A stretch of 64,000 nucleotides of DNA from Prorocentrum cordatum (GCA_963575745.1 CAUYUJ010022059.1:1204331-1268330); one strand, 5' to 3'. Shown: positions 50,516-62,075, counted from the stretch's first letter. Notes: generated by a model from the sequence alone, not told the origin. Made by a program: numbers and translations.

Positions 50516-51521
50516 CGTCCAACGCAGCGCCCCCCTCTGACTTGTCGACGATCACAGCGATCTCCAGGTTGTCAATGTAGACCATCCACGCCAGGGGAAA
50601 AGGCTTCCTCCACTCCCAGCAGCAACCACCGCCAACGCGCGACCTCGCAACTTGGACTGCGGCCGCGAGGCACGCTGCCACCGCGTCGAAACATGTTGCG
50701 GTGAAGATGGGCAATCACTCCTACCGCGATGATCCACCCTATGCCGATCACGCACAAGCAGATGTAGGTCGTGATGTCGTCCTTGAGGCCCGACAGCCGA
50801 GACGTCGCGGGGGGCCCGAACACCGTGCGTGGTCACCGCGGCGGCGGCGCCCTGAAGGCGTAGAAGAAAGGCTTTATGCCAGCGCCGCTCCACAACATGT
50901 CCTCCGACTCGGCAAGCACCGAGCCGTTCAAACTGACGCGTCGTCGGCATCTCGGGCGCGTCTCCCGCGATGCACTTCGGGCACGTGTTCGAAGGGGTCG
51001 CGCGCGTGACCAGCCTGGGAAAGCGCCGCAGCTCCTCGTCGCTGCACTTGATGGGGGCGTCGCGGGCCTTCGGAACACCGAAGGCGGCGTCAGGTGGCGG
51101 CAGGCCGTCCAGCACCTGTTCCAGGGCGAGTTTGTGACGTGTCGTGATCTCGGAGCCACCGTAGCCGATCTTGCGATCCTTGAGGCGGCTCGTCCAGTTC
51201 AGGCCCCTAGGCAGGCTGGTCTCGATGCGCGTGGCCAGGGAGAGCCGCCGCGCCAGGCCGATCAAGACGGCCCGCTGGGCTGCATTAGCACGGCCGCGGC
51301 AGCGTCGAGCGAGCGTGGGCGAGCGGAAACCCGCCTCCCAGTTCAGCGCCAGCATCGCCACGACCAGCCCACAGAAGGAGCGCTTTCCAGTTCTCGTCGC
51401 TGAGGTCCTCGCCGTTATGCACGACATCGGACTTGGCAACGGCGGGGCAAGGTAGCGGCAGCAAGTCGCGTTGCAGCCGACCTCGCTTGGCGGCCATGTG
51501 CTCGAGCAGCTGTAAATCCAC
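50496..51521 (-). pseudogene. YR element 1 reverse transcriptase (three frames)
   Basis: Catalytic blocks occur in order on the minus strand but in different frames: an N-terminal region EHMAAKRGRLQRDLLPLPCP, VVHNGEDLSDENWKALLLWA (about 51490-51340); RLKDRKIGYGGSEITTRHKL (about 51180); RRVSLNGSVLAESEDMLWSG then IKPFFYAFRA (about 50960-50850, the palm strand before motif B); ITTYICLCVIGIGWIIAVGV (about 50775, motif B region); and WMVYIDNLEIAVIVD with Tyr-Ile-Asp-Asn at 50568-50579, the DIRS-type version of YxDD. The frame changes are consistent with 1-nt indels. Confidence 0.75.
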
Positions 51522-51524
51522 TGA

Positions 51525-53893
51525 GATGCGAACATAGCGACCAAGCGAATCGGGGAGACTCCTGGACAGGTTGAGAAGTACGGATCCACGTCATGAGGCT
51601 CTCGGAGCAGATCTCCGGCAGCCCCTGCTAGATCACGCCAGTCAGCCAACGGGTCCCCAGCAGCAGCGGCGCCATCATTAGGGCAGCGGGCGCGCGAGGC
51701 AGGCGAGGAGGGGCACGGCGAGGCAGGGGATCGCGACGGGGAAGCCCAGGGCGGTCTGCGCGAAGAGGCGACCCGCAGAGAACTGGCCGCGACCGAGCGC
51801 GCATCGCAAGCATGGGCGCCATCGACGATCGGCCTCACCTCGCAGCTCCCGTCTCGGCAGAGCCGCCTCCGCCAGTGGTGCGTAGCCGTGAGCCGTTGGC
51901 TCTGCCCGCGTTGCGCCCCCTGCCCCCGCGGCGGCGACCGCGGCCGCGCGCGGCCCCCTGAGGCCGCGCCGCCGCCGTCGCGGGCTGCTCCTGCCTGAAC
52001 TCTCGCCGCTCGGGGCTGCAGGCCAGCGCCGCCCGCCTCGGGCGAGGGCTGTCGCCGCGGCCCGCTCGGCGGAAGGGCGCGGGCCGGGCTGCCGGAGGGG
52101 GCTGCGGCGGGCGGGCCGTCGGCCTCGGCTGCCGCTGCGGGAGCGCTCGCGGCGCAAGCAGGGCTGACCGCGCGCAGAGGGAAGAAGCGGTCCCTGCCGC
52201 GGCCGCGCCCCTTCCCTCGGCCAGGAGCAGGCTGGCGCGCGCCCTGCGGGGCGCGCGGGGAGGGCGAGCGCGCCCTCGAGCCCTCCCCCGCCGTCTCCGC
52301 GGGCCATGCCCTCTCGACCCCGCGGCCCAGGTTCCCGAGGGCCCCGCGGCTCTTGGCGTCGTGCAGCCGCCTCCGCAGCAACGCCGAGCGGCGCGCTAGG
52401 CCCTGCTCGCCCGTCGAGGCGAGGGACGGCCTGGCGTCGGGCACGATCTCCAGCTCGCTCGCCGACTGCCAACTCGAATCCGACAGTGAGAGCTCCAGCG
52501 CTTTGAATCTCTGCGGCAGGACGTCGCTCACCTGCGGCAGCGATCCGCTCTCCAGCAAGTCCAGCGCCGTCGCCAGCGTCTGCAGCTCGCGCACTGTGTT
52601 GACCCGCAACTGCGAGACGGGGTGGTGACCGAAGACGATCGCCTGCAAATAGCCGACCACCTTCGGGCGCGTCTCGGCACCGTCCGCCCCCTCCCGCAGG
52701 CCCATCACGCGTGCGATGCTCTGCGTCGCCTCGTCGTAGAGAGCGCCGGGCTGCCTCTCCGCCAGCAGCCTCGCGCTGCCGCCGCGGGAAGGGGCGTCGC
52801 GAAAATGCGGCTCGCCGTCGCCACCACTGCGGCTACCCAGCTCGCTGCGCTGCCGCCGTCTGCCGCGACCGCCGACGCCGCGGGCGCCAGCCCCACCTCC
52901 TGCGAGGGCTAGGGCAGCCGCGGCCGCCAAGCGATCAGGCGCAGCGCCGCCAGGGATGGGCCCCAGGGCCTGTCGAGCTCCGCCGCCGCCGCGGCCTCCG
53001 AAGGCGCTCGGCCGCACCCAAGGCTCCACCAGCCCCCGCGCAATCCGAAGCCGCAGCCACTCGACGCGCAGGACGGCGCGCCCAGCCTGCGCGGGCTCGC
53101 CGCAGCGCGCGGGGCCCTGCGCGAAGAGGTGCAGCAAGCCAGCGGGGCCAGCACCACGAGTCGGCAAGGCACCGTCGAGGCGCATCGCCTCGGCCGGCAG
53201 CGACGCTCCCCTGAACTGGGCGCTCAGGTACTGACCCGCAGCCCCAGGCGCACCGACCTCGTCCACCTCGAACAGGGCTGTGCCGCTGATGGCGCCCATA
53301 GCGTCGTGCGTCGGCAGCTCCACGTTCATCACCTGGGCCCAGCCAGCACCCACCAGCACCGAGGCCTGCCTCCAGACGCCGTCTGCCAGGGAGTCCAGTT
53401 GCACTCCAGCAGCTGGGATGGCCGCGCCTCCAACCACTCCGAAGGGCGCCCAAGCTCCGAGCGCCGCGGCAGCAGGCGGGGCCCCCGCACCACCAGCAGC
53501 ACCACCGCCAGGCGCAGCGAGCGCGCCCACCAGCGCGGTTCCAACCCCGACGCCGCCAGCGGCCACCGCCCCAGCGCCGCCAGGGAGAGCAGGTGGCGCG
53601 CCGCCGCCGACGCCGCCGACGCCGCCAAGGAACCCAGGGAGGGCGTCGAGCCCTGGCACCACGGGGGCACCTGCCGTGCCAGCCGGCGGGGGGCCTGCGG
53701 TTCCGCCAAAGGCGTCGAGGGCGCCTGGCGCAGGAGCAACACCTGCGCCAGCAGCCCCAGGCCCAACGCCTCCTCGCACGCGTCTGTGAGCGCCTGGAGC
53801 GCCCCGTCCGCGGCCGCGACCGCCTCCGCCAGGGGCTACCTTGGCTTTGGCCTTGCCCTTGGCCTTAGCTTTGCCCTTCGCCTTGGGAGGCAT
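51525..53893 (-). CDS. YR element 1 gag-like ORF
   Basis: The likely start is the ATG at 53893, giving MPPKAKGKAKAKGKAKAK, a Lys-rich N-terminus typical of dinoflagellate YR elements. The ORF is open far upstream, to 54358, but upstream codons look non-coding. A long Gly/Ala/Pro region follows (about residues 30-165). A folded part comes next: SLADGVWRQASVLVGAGWAQ, GTALFEVDEVGAPGAAGQYL, VLRVEWLRLRIARGLVEPWV. A helical segment comes after it: EATQSIARVMGLREGADGAE, PKVVGYLQAIVFGHHPVSQL, VRELQTLATALDLLESGSLP. It probably forms the particle or RNA-binding protein. The frame breaks near 51530 (DLLREPHDVDPYFSTCPGVS) where the reverse transcriptase continues in another frame. Confidence 0.7.
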
Positions 53894-54192
53894 CGGGCTC
53901 GAGCGCGGCGAGCGCCACGAGCTGGGCTCCGAGGTGGCGAGCCTGCTCCAGCAGCAGCGCCCGCTCGCGCGGCGCCAGCCGCGCCTCGCGAGCCGCCTGC
54001 CTCGCGAGCGCGAGCAAGTAGCAGAGCTCGCACACCTCCACCAGCCCTCCAGCCTCCGACAAGGCAAGGCTCTCCCTGGGTCGAGCCGCCCCTCGCAACA
54101 GCCGCAGATCCGAGGCCGCTGGGCCTGCATTGCGATGGGGGCGTGAACGCGCGAGCCCCCATGAAGCATGCCCTCCTCGGGCCCACTCGAAA

Positions 54193-54274
54193 CCAAAACA
54201 TCTGCCGTGCGGTCGAATGCGGCCAACAAACACTCGCCCCCCTTAGCCCAAACATCAACCGTAAACGTATTTAT
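54193..54274 (-). repeat. YR element 1 terminal direct repeat, 5' copy
   Basis: Partner of 46713-46794 (about 72/82). It lies about 300 bp upstream of the gag-like ATG on the minus strand. A poly-purine run GGGGGG and the phrase ATACGTTTACGGTTGATG (minus strand) are shared. Confidence 0.85.
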
Positions 54275-54484
54275 ATCCGCCGGCCCTCTTGTGAAGCCAC
54301 CAGGCTGTAGGGCGAAGGTTCGCAGTTTCCTGTACCAGTTGCAGCTTCCAGTTTCCACTGTTACAGTTCTGCTTCTTGCTGCTTACTAAACCTTGTTGAT
54401 GGACCGCGCGAGGGGGGAGGCCCTAAACAGGCATTTTTACCACGCCCTGAGCGTGTGCTCTGAATTGCTGGGGTGGGTAAAAAT

Positions 54485-55045
54485 TAACACCCCTCACGTA
54501 GATCGGCGGGGTCAGGGTAACAAACCAAAGGGGATTGGCCATACTTCTAAAACATCGGTGGCACCCCTTACACAGATCGGCGGGGTCAGGGTCCAAAAAC
54601 ATTTGGGATTTGCCACATTTCTGAAATTCGGTGACACCCCTCACGCAGATCGGCGGGGTCAGGGTCCAAAACCATAAGGGATTTGCCACATTTCTAGAAT
54701 TCGGCGGCACCCCTCACGCAGATCGGCGGGGTTGGGGTCCAAAAACACCAAAAAAAGATTTGCCACATTCTTGCAATCCGGCGGCACCCCTCACGCAGAT
54801 CGGCAGGGTCAGGGTCCAAAAACACAAGGGATTTGCCACAGTTCTACAATTCGGCGGCACCCTCTACGCAGATCCGTAGGGTCAAGGTCCAAAAACAAAA
54901 TGGATTTGCCACATTTCTGAAATTCGGTGGCACCCGTGACGCAGATCCGTAGGGCCAAGGTGAAAAAACAAAAGGGATTTGCCACATCTGTGAAAAATTC
55001 GGTGGCACCCGTGACGCAGATCCGTAGGGTCAGGGTCGAAAAACA
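54485..55045. repeat. 73-bp tandem array, about 7.5 units
   Basis: Each unit reads CACCCCTCACGCAGATCGGC, GGGGTCAGGGTCCAAAAACA, AAGGGATTTGCCACATTTCT, with lengths 70-77. Left units carry GATCGGCGGGG and right units GATCCGTAGGG, so the array shows a gradient of variants. The ORFs on both strands (for example GVTEFQKCGK repeats) follow from the repeat. Confidence 0.93.
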
Positions 55046-55139
55046 AACAGGTCCCGACACTGCTTCACGGCGGCGCCCAGACCTCATGATTTAGCTGTTG
55101 CATCTCCCATTATCCGAGACAGGGGGCCGGCGGCACGGG

Positions 55140-55433
55140 GCGAAGCTTTACGGATACCTAGATATGTTTATATATATATAAACATATCAGTCTATCAGTC
55201 GACCAATCAATCAATCAATCAACCAATAAACATACACCTATATATAAACGTCTCTCCAACTCTATATATATAGTATGTATGTATACTTGCATATATATAC
55301 ATATCTATACATGTAAGTATGTTTGTATACATAAAAATATACATACACCAATATATACATATATACTTATATATATAGAAGTATGTATGTCAATTATCTG
55401 TGTACATATATATACACCCATCTATCTATCAAC
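55140..55433. repeat. TA-rich microsatellite block
   Basis: ATATATATAAACATAT, CAATCAATCAAT and ATACATATATAC runs, directly upstream of the copy-3 minisatellite. Confidence 0.85.
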
Positions 55434-55800
55434 CATCGGGACAAGCATCGGGACAAGCATCGGGACAAACATCGGGACAAGCATCGGGGCAACCATCGGG
55501 ACATCGGGACAACATCTAACGACATCTATCTATCTCTCAACCGTCGGGACAACCATCGGGACAACCAACCATCGGGGCAACCATCGGGACAACCACAACC
55601 ATCGGGACAACCGCCGGGACAACCGGGGGCCACGCCCGGCGCTCTGGGATCGGCCCTGTTGGCAATAGATGTCCCCTACCAGTGCAGGAACCCGCGCAAC
55701 TTCGCCTCGCCCGCACGCACGACTCGAACCGAAACCGAAACCGATTTCCCGGTTGGGGTCACTTCCGTTCGCACCCCCAAATCTCCGATCTCGATCCCGC
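55434..55800. repeat. CATCGGGACAAC minisatellite with conserved flank (copy 3)
   Basis: About 14 units of CATCGGGACAAG/CATCGGGACAAC (55434-55625), then GGCAATAGATGTCCCCTACC, AGTGCAGGAAC, CAACTTCGCCTCGCCCGCAC and GAAACCGATTTCCCGGTTGG. The flank matches 40770-40840 directly and about 36945-37030 in inverted orientation. Confidence 0.88.
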
Positions 55801-58346
55801 CTGTGCTATCTCCGGTGGTCTCCCACGTTTTCCCCAGGTGAGTCGTCTGTTCACCCAAGCCCTCGGAAAAAGGCAACTTTCTGAAAACACACATCGAACA
55901 TGCACGCTTTAAATGCGCGGCGGATTGCGAGAATGTGATTATCCATTGGTCTTCGGGCCACTTTGGTTGCATGCTGTTGCAACGAACGGCGGATTCGATA
56001 CGAGATTATACGCGAAGGATGGCATCGGGCGTTCCATCCGCGTGTTTTAGACCCTGTTGCAACACACTCGAATCGTCATACGATATTTTACGTGGCGGGT
56101 ATTTCCCTCATTGCAATCCTTCTGGAAACTGCACACGAAGCGATTAGATAGCACACGCAGGAAAGGCGGTTCGAGGACGGATTAATCAGGAGCAGGATAA
56201 CACACACAGGCCCCAGGAGCCCGTTGGCTGAAACTCGGCAGGTTAGTGCCCTGGCTCGCTGCTGCCCTCAATCTTAGGCTTCGTATTTTAGCTGTCGATT
56301 GCTACCCTGGCTCGCTGCTCAATGAATCCAGTTTCGATTATTGAGAGTCGCGGATGGCTTCAACAGCGCATGAACAACAAAGAGTTGTTCGTTCCTTCAT
56401 GGCATTTGAATAGTGAGGGATGCCTCCAGCTGAGGGCCTTACCTGGGCTTTTTGAGGGGGGTCGTCGTCGGACAGCGGCTTGACATAGCGCGTGTTCGGG
56501 ACGCTCTGGGAGCCGCCGGGCGGATGGCGCCACTGTACCACTTCAGGGCCCATTTCGACTCCTCCGGCTCGATTCGATTTCGATCGATTCCGATCCCGAT
56601 TCGGTTCGACTTCGGAGTTCGATTTGGCAGTCGGTTTCTCAATGGGGGCCATACTAGCCTACCAATTTCCGCCGATTCGACCAATTTCCGCCGATTCGAC
56701 CTCTCCCGACTTGGCACCCGATTTCCGCCGATCCGATTCGGGAGGGTCGAGGAATGATACACCATGGATAGATAGCACATCCAGGCCCCAGGAGCCTGAC
56801 AGCTTCCAGACATCGAAACCGAAGATCACCTTGACAGGTGTGGAAGAGTGTGTCATCGTCGTTGTCGTCGTCATCATCGACATCGTCCCGTCCTCCTCCC
56901 CCAACTCCATCTCCCCCCCCCCTCTCCCTTCTCTCCTCCTACGCCTCCTCGTCCTCATCCCTCCCTCTCGTCGCTCCCTTATCATCCCTCCTCCCCACTC
57001 CTCCAGCCCCTCTCTTTCCTCGTCATCCTTTCCCTCTACCTCCTCCTAATCCTCCTCATCCTCCATGTCCTCGTCAACTGAACACGCGAATCCCTTTTTT
57101 CCCAACCCCATGTTTCGAGCCGCCTGAGCCGTATTGGCTTTGCTGTGTAAGAGATGTGTCAAACATGTGTAGACTGCGGTGCATATGATGTGAGAACTGT
57201 GACGACCCTGTGTATGTTACAATCCATGTTGTGCATTTTTCGCGTGCTTGGGATTGACCTCCTCTGCCATCCAGCTTGTGCTATCTGCGCGCGTCCCTCC
57301 CCTCCCCTGGAGGAAGATAGCACAGACCCGTCCAAGGAAAAGATAGCACAAGCTGTGTCGACACACTTTTCCCCTCTTTTTAACCCCTGGGAATTCGTTT
57401 TTGGGAGCCCGCACGATGGACCAAAAGAAGTTAACACACAAACTAGTCTGTGCGATCTATTTCTTGAAATCCTTTTGCTACGTATTCGTTCCTGACTGGA
57501 TTCCCCTCTCCTCTTCTCCTCCTCTCCCGTCCTGGAACTGTTTCTGCCCCCTCCCTCCTTCCCTTCTTTCCGCCCCACCCATCCCTCTCATTCCTTTCCC
57601 CCCCTCCCCTCCGTCTGTTGCCGGGGTGCCTGCACATCAGATCGGCGTCAAACCTATTCGGTGTCCTCTTTGCTTTGCGTGCCGACCGCAAAACGGCACC
57701 GATGCATCTACTGCCTGTTTTGCTTCTATCGGGGGCGCGCAAACATTGATTAGCAATCCATGGATTGGGCGCGCGGTCGCCAAACCCATGGATTCGGGGA
57801 GGTCCCCTCCCCAAAATGTGGCCGGTGCCGCCTCGCTCGGCGGCGGAAATCTTCGATTTCCCATGGAAGCGGGACCCGTCGCTAATCCACGCCCCCTTGA
57901 TCCATGTTTGCGATCGCCTGATTCTAGTCCACAATCCTGGCGTCCCACAACTTGCGTCGCTTGCAGTTCGGCTCGTAACGGTCTGGACGACCATCCGCCG
58001 ATGTGGGACGCAACAAAGTAGAACCAAGGGGTCTGACGAGTTCATGCTGTGACGTCATCGGCCACGCGGCCGGGACAACGCCGCGGGGCCCAAAGGGGCC
58101 AGGTGACCAGAAAACGTTGCCCGCATTCTGGTCAGAATCATTGGCCAGTGCTTAGGACAACGTTCTGTGCTATACAACCAAACCACAATCAACAGCAGTG
58201 TAGCATAGCGGCGCGCGCAGCTCTGAGCGGACTGCGGTGCGACCCCACGCCTGCATGAACTTGGGAGCGGAGGGCCACTCGAATGCGGTGCGAACCCACG
58301 CCTGCATGCGAGTGGCTCTCAATATAGGTGTGTGTGTGTGTTGATG
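55801..58346. other. Stretch without recognised gene
   Basis: Contains a GATTC/CCGATTCGACC-rich minisatellite (about 56560-56750), CCTCCTCATCC pyrimidine runs (56870-57065, 57500-57620) and an inverted pair AGCTTGTGCTATCT (about 57279) / AGATAGCACAAGCT (about 57340). At 58228-58320 the sequence GCGGTGCGA-CCCACGCCTGC is duplicated and flanked by an inverted GCCACTCG/CGAGTGGC pair. No coding exon stands out. Confidence 0.45.
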
Positions 58347-58357
58347 TTTGGCTCAAG
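58347..58357 (+). other. Possible truncated spliced-leader relict
   Basis: TTTGGCTCAAG is identical to the last 11 nt of the dinoflagellate SL and lies just upstream of a plus-strand open frame. Eleven nucleotides is close to chance expectation in 64 kb, so this is weak. Confidence 0.3.
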
Positions 58358-58395
58358 TTCGAGGCTGAGGAAAACATGCTCTTCTTCCAACCCCC

Positions 58396-58680
58396 ATGGT
58401 GGTCAGGGGTGGCCGCACCCGACGTGGAGGCCGCAGCTTGGCCTCAATAATCTCATCTTGGGAGTTGCGGCTTGCCGAGGCGGTCAACTACCTCCTGAGA
58501 GCGGTCCTCGGGGTCCCACCCCGATGTGGCCCGCTGTGGCTCCTTCCGGCCTCACGAGCCGAGATGGTGAACTACCTGACTGCCGTCGCCGAGAGCTGCC
58601 CAGAGGAGGGCGACGTGGAGTCCGAGATTAGCGACAAGGAATGGTCATATGTTGTATTCTGCGCACCCGTTGTTGAACAA
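58396..58680 (+). CDS. Short plus-strand open segment (hypothetical)
   Basis: The plus frame includes ELRLAEAVNYLLRAVLGVPP and ASRAEMVNYLTAVAESCPEE, then GDVESEISDKEW, which has more even composition than the surrounding repeats and a heptad-like pattern. Two VNYL segments 36 residues apart hint at an internal repeat. The frame then enters Pro/Ser-rich pyrimidine sequence, probably an intron. No family recognised. Confidence 0.35.
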
Positions 58681-59740
58681 GCATGCGCTGGTACCCACAA
58701 GCCTTCCTCTCCCCTCCCTCAATCAGTTCCCTTCCTCCCTCCTTCCCTGCCTCGCACCCTCGCTTCCATCCTGTTCCCCATCCGCCTCGCTCCCTCTCCT
58801 TCTCCCTCCCAACCTCCCCCCTCCTTGCGCATCCCTCCTCACCTACCAACATGCATCCCAAGACCCCCTCCCTGCCTCGCTCCGTCTCTTCCCCTCCCTC
58901 CCTGCATCACCCTCCCCTCCCTCACACTCCTTTCGGAGCGGGCGAAAAAGGAGGAGGCAAAATAGCAAAAGGAGGGTTATCGAATCAATCGCATGCCGCT
59001 GCTTTTCCATACGCCCCCCCCGCCGATGAAAGCGCCAAAGTGTAGAAGAAAGCGCCAGACGGGCTGCATGCAGCAGATTCTGTACCCCCCGTTCTCTTTC
59101 CCGCTCCTCCCTTGCATGCTGCATCGAGAACCCCCCTTCCCATTCCCCCCCTCGTCCGATACGATCCTTCCCGCCTGTCCTGGCGCGAAGGGCATGCGGT
59201 CGAGGCTGCCCCGCCGATCCCGCCCCCCGCCGGCCCTGGCGATCTCAGGCGGCCCTGGCCGGCCCGCCGGCCCCGCGAAGCTTGCGGAGCAGAGAGCAGA
59301 AGGCGCCTTCTGGGCCCCCGCACGCGGTGCCGTCGCCGGCCCCCTGGCGGCGCGAGGGCACCCGAGCCCGCGATTCCCCCCCCCTTAGAAAATCCGGCGG
59401 GGAACACCCCTCTGGGCGCGCACGCTGTCCCACCCTGCTCCCCCTCGTCCTGCTCTTCCTCGCTTTCCTCTCGATTGCTCCTCCTCCATCTTCATCCTCC
59501 TCCTTCTCCCTGCCCCTCCCCCACCCCGCCCCGTCGTCGTCGTCCTCCTCCTCCTCCTCCTCCTCCACTACCTTCCTCTCCCTCTCCGAGCCTCGAAGCT
59601 GCGGGGGCTTGGTTCTGGTGACGCAGCCCGATCCTCCTGACTCTCCTCTTACGTCTCTTCCTAAATTATTTTTCCTTACCCGGGGCAAGTCGGAAGGGCG
59701 GGCTGGGCGTTTCGCCAGAGACTCCCTTACCACTTATGAT
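58681..59740. other. Pyrimidine-rich and GC-rich stretch without recognised gene
   Basis: CTCCCTCCCTGCCTCGC-type repeats (58700-58930) and TCCTCCTCC runs (59440-59580) open long Pro/Ser frames by composition. Nothing supports a gene. Confidence 0.45.
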
Positions 59741-59749
59741 CCTGAAACT

Positions 59750-60262
59750 TGGCAATTGGGAGCGGGTCGCTTCCAAAATGTGATTCTCGCCTCAACGCCA
59801 CGCACACTCGTCCTAACAACTTGCAAGCGTTTCACGGATTGGCAACGGGTGGTTTTCAATATGTGGTTTTCGTTTCAGTCCCGTGCGCATTCGTATTTCA
59901 AAGCGGCACATGTTTTCCGGATCGACAGCGGGTCGTGTTCGAACTGTGGTTCTCGTTTGAGCGCCGCGCACATCCGTTTAAACTAAATACAAACATGTCG
60001 CGGATTTAAGGCGAGTGGTGTTCAAGATGCGGCTCTCGCATCAGCGCCGCGCGCATTCATTTGTGTTTCAAAGAATGACAGGACTCTCGCGGATTGAATG
60101 CGGGTGGTTTTCAAAACATGGTTCTCGCCTTAACTCCGCGCGCGCTCGTCTCAAACCTTTGCATAATTTTCACGGGCTGAAAGCAACTATTGTTCAACAT
60201 CCCTCTCTCGCCTTAGCGCCGCCGCGCGCGCTCGTTTTAAACATGTGGAAGCGTTTCACGGA
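59750..60262. repeat. 84-bp degenerate tandem repeat, about six units
   Basis: Units begin near CGGATTGGCAACGGGTGG, continue TTTTCAAAATGTGGTTCTCG and CCTCAGCGCCGCGCGCATTC and end with AAACATGTTTTCA. Lengths are 81-90, with clear homology but about 30 percent divergence between units. Confidence 0.8.
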
Positions 60263-60689
60263 TTCCCATGGTCAATGTGCCATGAATTACATACTGGAGC
60301 AGTTCAGGATTGCCAGGTCACAAAACATACGTTGATTCGCAGCGTTGCAATCCCAGGAATGGTGTTTCGAGACGACTCAGGATCGTCATGACGCACCAGT
60401 CAGGTTGATTCGCGTTGATATATCTAGAATGATGGTCGGTCGCAGGATGTTCAAACGGTGTCTCCCAACGGGACATTTCCCTCAATGGAAATGAATCCTT
60501 TGTATGGGCCTATGAAAAGGTAATTTGGACGGGGGGGTTATTCCAACATCGTAGATAAATATTGGGTTTGCAGTGGTTCTCCTCCCCCTCATCATCATAC
60601 TCATCATAATCATCATCATCCCCTGCCTCTTCCATTCGGTTTCCTTACAAATGTTGGCCAACGTGAATTTCAAACCGAGTGCTGAGAGC

Positions 60690-60990
60690 AAATATACATT
60701 TTGGTGCAATACATCTGGTGTTCACCATGTGGTGCAATCTGCGTTGTGCAAACTCTGTGGCGTAAGTTATGTGGTGCGTGTTTTGTGGTGCAGCCTGTGT
60801 GGTATGAACTACATGTTGTAAGAAACGTGGTGCAGCGCCTGCGGTGGGAGCGAGCGTGCTGATCTATGCGGTGTGATCTACGTGGTGTAAGCTATTCAAT
60901 GCCATGTGTGGAGCGAAAGTTGGGGATGCGAACTATGCAATGCAATGTCTGTGGTGCAATCCATGTGGTGTGCGTCTATGTGATGTAATT
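60690..60990. repeat. Degenerate TGTGGTGCAATC repeats
   Basis: About 18 occurrences of TGTGGTG or ATGTGGTGCAA spaced 15-25 bp apart. No coding. Confidence 0.7.
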
Positions 60991-61029
60991 CGCCCTGCCC
61001 GATTTGGAATTCTCAACTCCACTGCTCAC

Positions 61030-61465
61030 TTTGCGCTGTCTGGCGCACTGCTGCAATCGCGCTAGCGCAAGCAGGTTCGCGCGCCGAGCGGCCAGCAGAT
61101 CTGGCGCGGCAAACGCGGACGCGGTAGCGCTGACCGCCGGGCACTTCCCAGCGCGTCACACAGGCCGCGCCGACGAGCGGCTTCGCGATGATGGTAGTAC
61201 CGACGCGGGTGACGAAGAAGACGATGACGACGGTAACACCAATGACGGCGCCAATGCTGATCTCCGGTGGCAGTGACGGTGTACGCGCGTCGGTGATGAA
61301 GGTCCCCGAAAGATTTCGACATGCGTTCGCGGACGACGGGCGCGAATGGGTCGCATATTCTATTTTGACAGGGATCGTGCTCCCCCCAGCACGCGCGCAA
61401 AGGCGTTCGAATGATCTCGACATGCGCGCGAAAGGCCCGTTCGGTCGGATTAAATGAACACGCTG
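61030..61465. repeat. Direct duplication, copy 1 (about 430 bp)
   Basis: Copy 1 matches 62235-62705 from GCGCTGACCGC through GCGTTCGCGGACGACGGGCG. On the minus strand both copies encode a hydrophobic segment (ISIGAVIGVTVVIVFFVT and ISIGAVIGSTVVVVFFVT) that could span a membrane. Confidence 0.85.
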
Positions 61466-61734
61466 CGTAAGCGGCTCTCCATAATTATGACGAGCGCGCG
61501 CATACCTGTTTTTCGAGAAACCATGTTTTCGAGAAACCATGTTCAACACAACTGTCTTTTAAACAAATATGTTGTGAACACCTTCCGCAAATTTCAAGTG
61601 TTTGAACACTCTGGCATGCGCGCGCGAAGACGCGCGGGCATGGCTGGGATGGTTTAGGCTCGCAATTCGAACGCACGGGGGGTCAGAATCGTATGTACAT
61701 TGCGTACCCGGCCGCTGGACCGATATAACTGGGG

Positions 61735-61735
<1 letters not shown>

Positions 61736-61775
<40 letters not shown>

Positions 61776-61969
61776 CGCGCGCGTGCGCGTGCGCGTGCGT
61801 GCGTGCGTGCGTGCGCGTGCGTGTGCGTGTGCGTGTGCGGGTGTGCGGGTGTGCGGGTGTGCGGGTGTGCGGATGTGCGGGTGTGCGGGTGTGCGGGTGT
61901 GCGGGTGTGCGGGTGTGCGGGTGTGCGGGTGCGCGGGTGCGCGGGTGCGCGGGTGTGTGTGTGTGTGTG

Positions 61970-62059
<90 letters not shown>

Positions 62060-62075
62060 GCGCGTGCGTGTGATA
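61736..62075. repeat. GT / GC / GTGTGCGG microsatellite
   Basis: (GT)n, (GC)n and (GTGC)n with about 14 units of an 8-bp motif GTGTGCGG near 61840-61940. Alternating purine-pyrimidine sequence of this length favours Z-DNA. Confidence 0.97.

Larger units (their letters stand above)
46713..54274 (-). mobile_element. YR retroelement 1 (DIRS/Ngaro-like) with internal DNA methyltransferase
   Basis: The element runs right to left on the minus strand: direct repeat, gag-like ORF, reverse transcriptase, first RNase H strand, C5 DNA methyltransferase, remaining RNase H, tyrosine recombinase, 3' direct repeats. It lacks an aspartic protease and a DDE integrase; a tyrosine recombinase in their place defines the DIRS/Ngaro order. 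Retrotransposons with DNA methyltransferases have been reported from dinoflagellates. This copy has frameshifts in the reverse transcriptase and after the methyltransferase, so it is a recent but dead insertion; the long intact gag-like and methyltransferase frames show limited decay. Confidence 0.75.

Noticed and set aside
50552-54358. A single 1268-residue protein
   Set aside because: The open frame is continuous, but only about 53893-51525 is gag-like; beyond that the reverse-transcriptase motifs are in other frames, so the C-terminal third is out of frame.
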